DNA of 8,705 nt from a bacterium (GTDB lineage: Bacteria; Chloroflexota; Dormibacteria; Aeolococcales; Aeolococcaceae), in the NCBI GenBank assembly GCA_021850405.1, contig JAJZMA010000127.1, forward strand, positions 1 to 8,705, in the 5' to 3' direction. How positions within the stretch are numbered: position 1 is the stretch's first letter; every line of letters starts with the position of its first letter. A model generated the notes under the pieces. It was not told where the DNA came from, did not search any database, and saw only the letters and a list, made by a program, of their open reading frames with translations. Of the stretch, positions 5,748 to 8,705 are shown in pieces. Position numbers and translations under genes: made by a program.

Positions 5748-7718
5748 TTGACCAGAGAGGCGCCCAGGGGAGCGGCGGTCCTGCTTGAGGACCGGGAGTT
5801 GCTTCGTGCCCGCCTGAAAGCCCTCCCTCTCAGTCCAGGGGTCTATCTCTTTTCAGACCGGGCAGGGACGGTCATCTATGTCGGGAAGGCAGGCAAGCTT
5901 AGAAACAGGGTCTCCTCATATTTCTCCGGGATTGACAGCCATACGCCCAAGACCAGAAGGCTGGTGGAAAATGCTGCCAACTTTGAGGTTATAAGCTGTG
6001 CCAGCGATGAAGAAGCACTGCTGCTGGAGGCGGTGCTTATCAAGCGGCACCGGCCCCGCTACAACGTCTCTCTGCGTGATGACAAGAACTATCTGTATCT
6101 GCGGGTGCCGCGCCCGGTGGAGGGAACCGGTCGAAATGCTGACCTGTATCCCCGCCCAGGCTTTGTGCGCAAGGTAGGTAGTGATGGCGCCAACTATTTT
6201 GGCCCTTACGCAAGCTCAAGGGCGCTGCGTGATGCTGTTGGGGTTTTGCGGACAGTGGTGCCGTTTCGTGCATGTAGTGATGAGATGTTTGCACGGGGCA
6301 GGGTTTGCCTGGATTTCCATATAAAGCGGTGCGCTGGCCCATGTGAGGGCCTCATAACGGCACAGGACTACAGCCTGCTGCTATCCCAGGTTGAGACGTT
6401 CCTGACCGGAGACACGGCAGGTGTCGCCCAGGCGCTTCGGAGCGCGATGGATGCTGCTGCCGAACGCATGGACTATGAGAGTGCAGCACGGCTTCGGGAT
6501 CGGCTGCACGCAGTAGAGTCGATCCGGGAGCGCCAGGTCGTCATCAGGGGACGTACCCGCAATGAGGATGTGCTGGGGGTAGCGTTTGATGGTGAGCGGG
6601 CAATTGGAAGTGTCCTGGTGGTCCGGGCTGGCAGGGTGATAGGAGCGGAAACCTATCATCTCCAGGGCGATGCAAATACGCTGGCTGAGGAGTGGCTTGC
6701 AGGATTTTTTGACCAGTATTATGCCAATGCCCAGCAGCTCCCGGATCTGGTCGCACTGCCCTGTCGCCTCCCTGAGATGGATGCGGCGCGGACTGCTCTG
6801 GAGTTGCGCTCGGGCCACCGGGTCGAGCTGCGCTGTGCCCGGAGAGGTGTGCTCGCAGGGCTGCTGGCACGCGCCCACGAAACTGCGACAGCGGCTCTCT
6901 CCCAGCGCCGCGTCGAAGACGATTTTGATGCAGAGCGCAGCAGGGAGCTGCTCGTCGGCCTCCAGCGCGCCCTACGGTTGCCCAGGCTCCCCAGGCGCAT
7001 AGAGTGCTATGACATCTCCAACACCATGGGTACCCATTCGGTGGCATCCATGGTGGTTTTTGTGGATGCGCGGCCAGCCGCCAGACTGTATCGCCAGTTC
7101 TCAATCCGGTCGGTACGCGGCCCAGATGATTTTGCTTCCATGGCAGAGGCAATCCGGAGGCGCTTTTCCAGGCTTGGCACGGTGGCGCGGATGGACGGGG
7201 CGTCCGGGACGGGGGAGCAGGGAGCTGAGCCGCCGACAGTCCCACCGACCAGTTCGCCATCCAGGTCATCCCAGAGGGTGGACCCGAGTTTTTCTGCGTT
7301 CCCTGATCTTCTGCTGATAGACGGTGGAAAGGGACAGGTATCTGCAGTTGTGAAAGCTCTGGATGAGGCTGGGATAAGCGTTCCGGTAGTGGGACTTGCG
7401 AAACGGAATGAGGAGTTGTACCCCGCCCATGCCACAAGACCGATTATCCTAGGAAAGGACGACCCAGTGCTTTTTCTGGTGCAGCGGATTCGTGATGAGG
7501 CGCACCGGTTTGCCATCACAAGGCATCGTGCCAGGCGTGAGAAAGCAGCGACCGGATCCAGACTCGACCAGCTGCCCGGTGTGGGGCCAGTCAGGAAGAA
7601 GGCGTTGATCCGGGAATTTGGGAGTCTGGAAGGAGTACGGAGGGCAACGGTGGATGAGATAGCAAGGGTAGCGGGATTCTCCAGGGTGTCTGCCATCCGG
7701 CTCAAGGAGGTGCTGTGA
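5748..7718 (+). CDS. uvrC: UvrABC excinuclease subunit C
   Basis: The nuclease of nucleotide excision repair: recruited by UvrB at a lesion, it cuts the damaged strand on both sides. It has 656 aa, normal to slightly long. The GIY-YIG domain that makes the 3' incision spans about 28-105 (GVYLFSDRAGTVIYVGKAGKLRNR at 31-54). The four cysteines expected to bind a [4Fe-4S] cluster are C176, C187, C195 and C199. A UVR motif (about 220-258) contacts UvrB. The RNase H-like 5' nuclease includes IECYDISNTMGTHSVASMVVF (from 418, Asp at 422), LLLIDGGKGQ (521-530, Asp at 525) and HRFAITRHRARR (586-597). A helix-hairpin-helix DNA-binding end covers about 605-656 (LPGVGPVRKKALI). Catalytic residues look intact. 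A Pro/Ser/Thr-rich stretch of about 40 residues (478-517) interrupts the RNase H-like domain. The start is a TTG; no ATG or GTG lies nearby before the first domain. It overlaps the next gene by 4 bp. Confidence 0.97.
   Translation: MTREAPRGAAVLLEDRELLRARLKALPLSPGVYLFSDRAGTVIYVGKAGKLRNRVSSYFSGIDSHTPKTRRLVENAANFEVISCASDEEALLLEAVLIKRHRPRYNVSLRDDKNYLYLRVPRPVEGTGRNADLYPRPGFVRKVGSDGANYFGPYASSRALRDAVGVLRTVVPFRACSDEMFARGRVCLDFHIKRCAGPCEGLITAQDYSLLLSQVETFLTGDTAGVAQALRSAMDAAAERMDYESAARLRDRLHAVESIRERQVVIRGRTRNEDVLGVAFDGERAIGSVLVVRAGRVIGAETYHLQGDANTLAEEWLAGFFDQYYANAQQLPDLVALPCRLPEMDAARTALELRSGHRVELRCARRGVLAGLLARAHETATAALSQRRVEDDFDAERSRELLVGLQRALRLPRLPRRIECYDISNTMGTHSVASMVVFVDARPAARLYRQFSIRSVRGPDDFASMAEAIRRRFSRLGTVARMDGASGTGEQGAEPPTVPPTSSPSRSSQRVDPSFSAFPDLLLIDGGKGQVSAVVKALDEAGISVPVVGLAKRNEELYPAHATRPIILGKDDPVLFLVQRIRDEAHRFAITRHRARREKAATGSRLDQLPGVGPVRKKALIREFGSLEGVRRATVDEIARVAGFSRVSAIRLKEVL
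7704..7710 (+). promoter_or_regulatory. Strong ribosome binding site at the end of uvrC
   Basis: AAGGAGG, a near-complete anti-16S match, lies 4 nt before the GTG at 7715. It is embedded in the last uvrC codons and supports the short GTGA overlap and the choice of start for the RapZ-like gene. Confidence 0.75.
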
Positions 7719-8230
7719 CATCCAAAGGTGATGGGGCCTTCGCGACTCCCGCAAGCGTGGGCTCCTCTCCTGAGGCATCACACCTGGACAAGGCTCCCCC
7801 GAGGCGCAAGCGCGATACCCACAGGTTGTGGTTGCCTCCGGATGCTCCTCCATGCACTATTACGGCTTTTGGCTTCAGCTTTGGGATTCCGCCAGATGTG
7901 AACTGGGTTATGGACATGCGTTTTATCGCAAATCCCTACTGGGTTGAAGAACTTAGGGGGCTTAGTGGCAGGGAGCCTGCAGTGCGCGATTACATCGTCT
8001 CCCAGCCTGCCGCGCAACAGTTCCTGGATCTGGCTACCGAACTTCTGGTTCTGGCATGGACATCCCAGCGGTTCCCCCTGAAACAGATCAATCTGGGGCT
8101 GGGCTGTACCGGCGGGCGCCATCGCTCAGTGGTGATGGCTGAAGCGCTAAGTGAGCGGCTGATAGAGGTGGGAGCCAATGTCACTGTGGTCCTGCGGGAT
8201 GTTGACCGTCCTGATCCCCGGTGGCATTAG
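7715..8230 (+). CDS. Stand-alone RapZ C-terminal domain protein (kinase half absent)
   Basis: A 171-aa protein matching only the C-terminal half of RapZ/YvcJ. In enterobacteria full-length RapZ (about 285 aa) binds glucosamine-6-phosphate and the small RNA GlmZ and passes the RNA to RNase E. The conserved blocks are ITAFGFSFGIPPDVNWVMDMRF (from 49), NPYWVEELRGLSGREPAVRDY (from 73) and the signature GLGCTGGRHRSV (128-139), which supplies the metabolite-binding residues. Residues 1-46 are a Pro/Ser-rich, then basic (PPRRKRD) lead with no similarity to the usual P-loop kinase half; no Walker A exists in this frame or nearby. The start rests on an excellent ribosome binding site and a GTGA overlap with uvrC, so the shortening is unlikely to be a start-calling artefact. 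Position directly after uvrC is where full-length rapZ sits in many Gram-positives. Function without the kinase domain is inferred: a metabolite- or RNA-binding adaptor. Confidence 0.85.
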   Translation: MTSKGDGAFATPASVGSSPEASHLDKAPPRRKRDTHRLWLPPDAPPCTITAFGFSFGIPPDVNWVMDMRFIANPYWVEELRGLSGREPAVRDYIVSQPAAQQFLDLATELLVLAWTSQRFPLKQINLGLGCTGGRHRSVVMAEALSERLIEVGANVTVVLRDVDRPDPRWH

Positions 8231-8423
8231 GGGCTCCACTGTACTGGGGGGACCCGGTAGCCTGGGGCCTGTTATTGTGCGCGTATGCGCGCCCGTGGCC
8301 CGAACTGGTGCAGTTGCCATAACCGCAGGCAAGAAGCCAGGACAGAAGGCTGTCGGATTGCTGTGCAAAGCTGCCGGTCCGGAGGTCTACGTGCGGCGTA
8401 TACGGAAGGAGAGGCTTTCCTGA
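8178..8423 (+). CDS. Doubtful small ORF after the RapZ-like gene
   Basis: An 81-codon frame from ATG 8178, overlapping the RapZ-like gene by 53 bp; later starts are ATG 8199 and GTG 8280. None has a strong ribosome binding site. The product would be Gly/Val-rich, then basic, ending KKPGQKAVGLLCKAAGPEVY and an Arg/Lys tail. Codon choice beyond 8280 resembles the neighbouring genes. I recognise no family. The N-terminal PGGIRGSTVL faintly recalls the glycine-rich start of YvcK (the gene usually found here), but nothing after it matches. It could be a small real gene, a remnant, or chance. Confidence 0.25.
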   Translation: MSLWSCGMLTVLIPGGIRGSTVLGGPGSLGPVIVRVCAPVARTGAVAITAGKKPGQKAVGLLCKAAGPEVYVRRIRKERLS

Positions 8424-8457
8424 AGCGCTGACTGGCTTGGCACTATCGTTTCCAGCA

Positions 8458-8470
8458 CAAGCGTCGCTTG
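8458..8470. repeat. Short palindrome after the last plus-strand gene of the run
   Basis: CAAGC (8458-8462), GTC, GCTTG (8466-8470). A 5-bp stem with a 3-nt loop and no T-run after it. It is a weak candidate for a transcription stop or a protein site. Confidence 0.15.
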
Positions 8471-8493
8471 CGTCAAAGTCCCTGGTTTATGAG

Positions 8494-8523
8494 ACCAATT
8501 TTGACCAATATTGAACCTTTTTG
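8494..8523 (+). repeat. Three 10-bp tandem repeats over a putative promoter
   Basis: ACCAATTTTG (8494-8503), ACCAATATTG (8504-8513; one mismatch) and a degenerate AACCTTTTTG (8514-8523) follow each other at exactly one helical turn. The block is AT-rich compared with the rest of the window. Spacing on one face of the helix suits cooperative regulator binding or intrinsic bending near the promoter. Confidence 0.5.
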
Positions 8524-8540
8524 CTGTTTTTCACTACTAA
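8511..8540 (+). promoter_or_regulatory. Putative sigma-70-type promoter for the gene at 8599
   Basis: TTGAAC (8511-8516) resembles a -35 box, with TACTAA (8535-8540) as -10 after 18 nt, about 59 bp before the ATG at 8599. TTGACC at 8501 is an alternative -35. The local AT-richness and position after a gene-poor stretch support a new transcription start. The -10 match is only moderate. Confidence 0.4.
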
Positions 8541-8598
8541 TAGATAGAGGGATCTGTTCTGCCCTCGGACGTGAAGGAACACATGGGGAGTATTGGGC

Positions 8599-8705
8599 AT
8601 GGCTGATCCCATATGGGTACATCTGCTGGGTGGCGTGGGCATGCCAGCGCCTCATGAGGACGTGTGGGCTGTTGCAGTACAGGAGACGATCCATGACTAC
8701 GCGAT
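8599..8705 (+). CDS. Unrecognised gene, 5' part only
   Basis: An ATG at 8599 opens 35 codons that run out of the window. GGGGAG (8585-8590) is 8 nt upstream and serves as a ribosome binding site. The same frame has a stop at 8572, so little room remains for an earlier start apart from TTG 8593. The visible start, MADPIWVHLLGGVGMPAPHE, continues with an alternation of hydrophobic and acidic residues. It is neither the start of YvcK nor of WhiA, the genes expected after rapZ. No domain is recognised. No signal peptide is evident. The promoter-like block upstream suggests it is expressed separately from the uvrC group. Confidence 0.5.
   Translation, partial: MADPIWVHLLGGVGMPAPHEDVWAVAVQETIHDYA

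Noticed and set aside
6544..7437. 297-codon open frame on the minus strand
   Set aside because: Fully antisense to uvrC, Pro/Gly/Arg-rich, with no motif; uvrC is certain.
8473..8694. 73-codon minus-strand frame over the promoter/repeat block
   Set aside because: No ribosome binding site and no domain; it covers AT-rich regulatory-looking sequence and is opposite the better-supported gene start at 8599.
1..8705. tRNA, rRNA, CRISPR array or insertion sequence
   Set aside because: A read-through for T-loop motifs, regularly spaced repeats, transposase motifs and terminal inverted repeats found none.

Overview
The window reads as chromosomal DNA of a moderately GC-rich bacterium, most likely an Actinomycetota member. 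Base composition looks like the high fifties percent GC by eye; I did not compute it. Three things point to this group. The MinD/ParA-like ATPase has the long variable N-terminus and the 'GWRxxxWRxT' linker common in actinobacterial proteins of this type. The alpha-glucosidase resembles actinobacterial GH13 enzymes. A RapZ-domain gene directly follows uvrC, as in the conserved actinobacterial/Gram-positive order uvrC-rapZ-yvcK-whiA. An acidimicrobial affiliation is possible but is only a guess. ATA codons and non-ATG starts (GTG, TTG) are frequent.

Layout. Bases 1-195 hold no confident gene. A GH13 alpha-glucosidase lies on the minus strand (196-1818). A divergent intergenic region of about 300 bp follows (1819-2118), with one strong and one weaker inverted repeat. 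From 2119 onward every supported gene is on the plus strand: a MinD/ParA-like ATPase (2119-3417), an ABC-2 exporter pair (ATPase 3437-4369, permease 4366-5589, overlapping by 4 bp), a candidate 44-codon small gene (5607-5741), uvrC (5748-7718) and a stand-alone RapZ C-terminal domain protein (7715-8230, overlapping uvrC by 4 bp). The largest gap from 2119 to 8230 is 19 bp if the small gene is counted (158 bp if not), so this may be one long transcription unit.

After the RapZ-like gene the order departs from expectation. The usual yvcK and whiA are not seen. Instead there is a doubtful short ORF (8178-8423), then an AT-richer stretch with 10-bp tandem repeats and a plausible promoter, then the first 35 codons of an unrecognised gene that leaves the window (8599 onward).

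Functionally, the window combines glucoside hydrolysis, an orphan MinD-like ATPase of unknown cargo, a membrane exporter of unknown substrate, nucleotide excision repair, and a protein carrying the glucosamine-6-phosphate/RNA-adaptor domain of RapZ without its kinase half. The points most worth a second look are the kinase-less RapZ, the small ORF coupled to uvrC, the repeat/promoter block near 8500, and the MinD-like ATPase beside an ABC exporter. No CRISPR array, tRNA, rRNA or insertion sequence was recognised.
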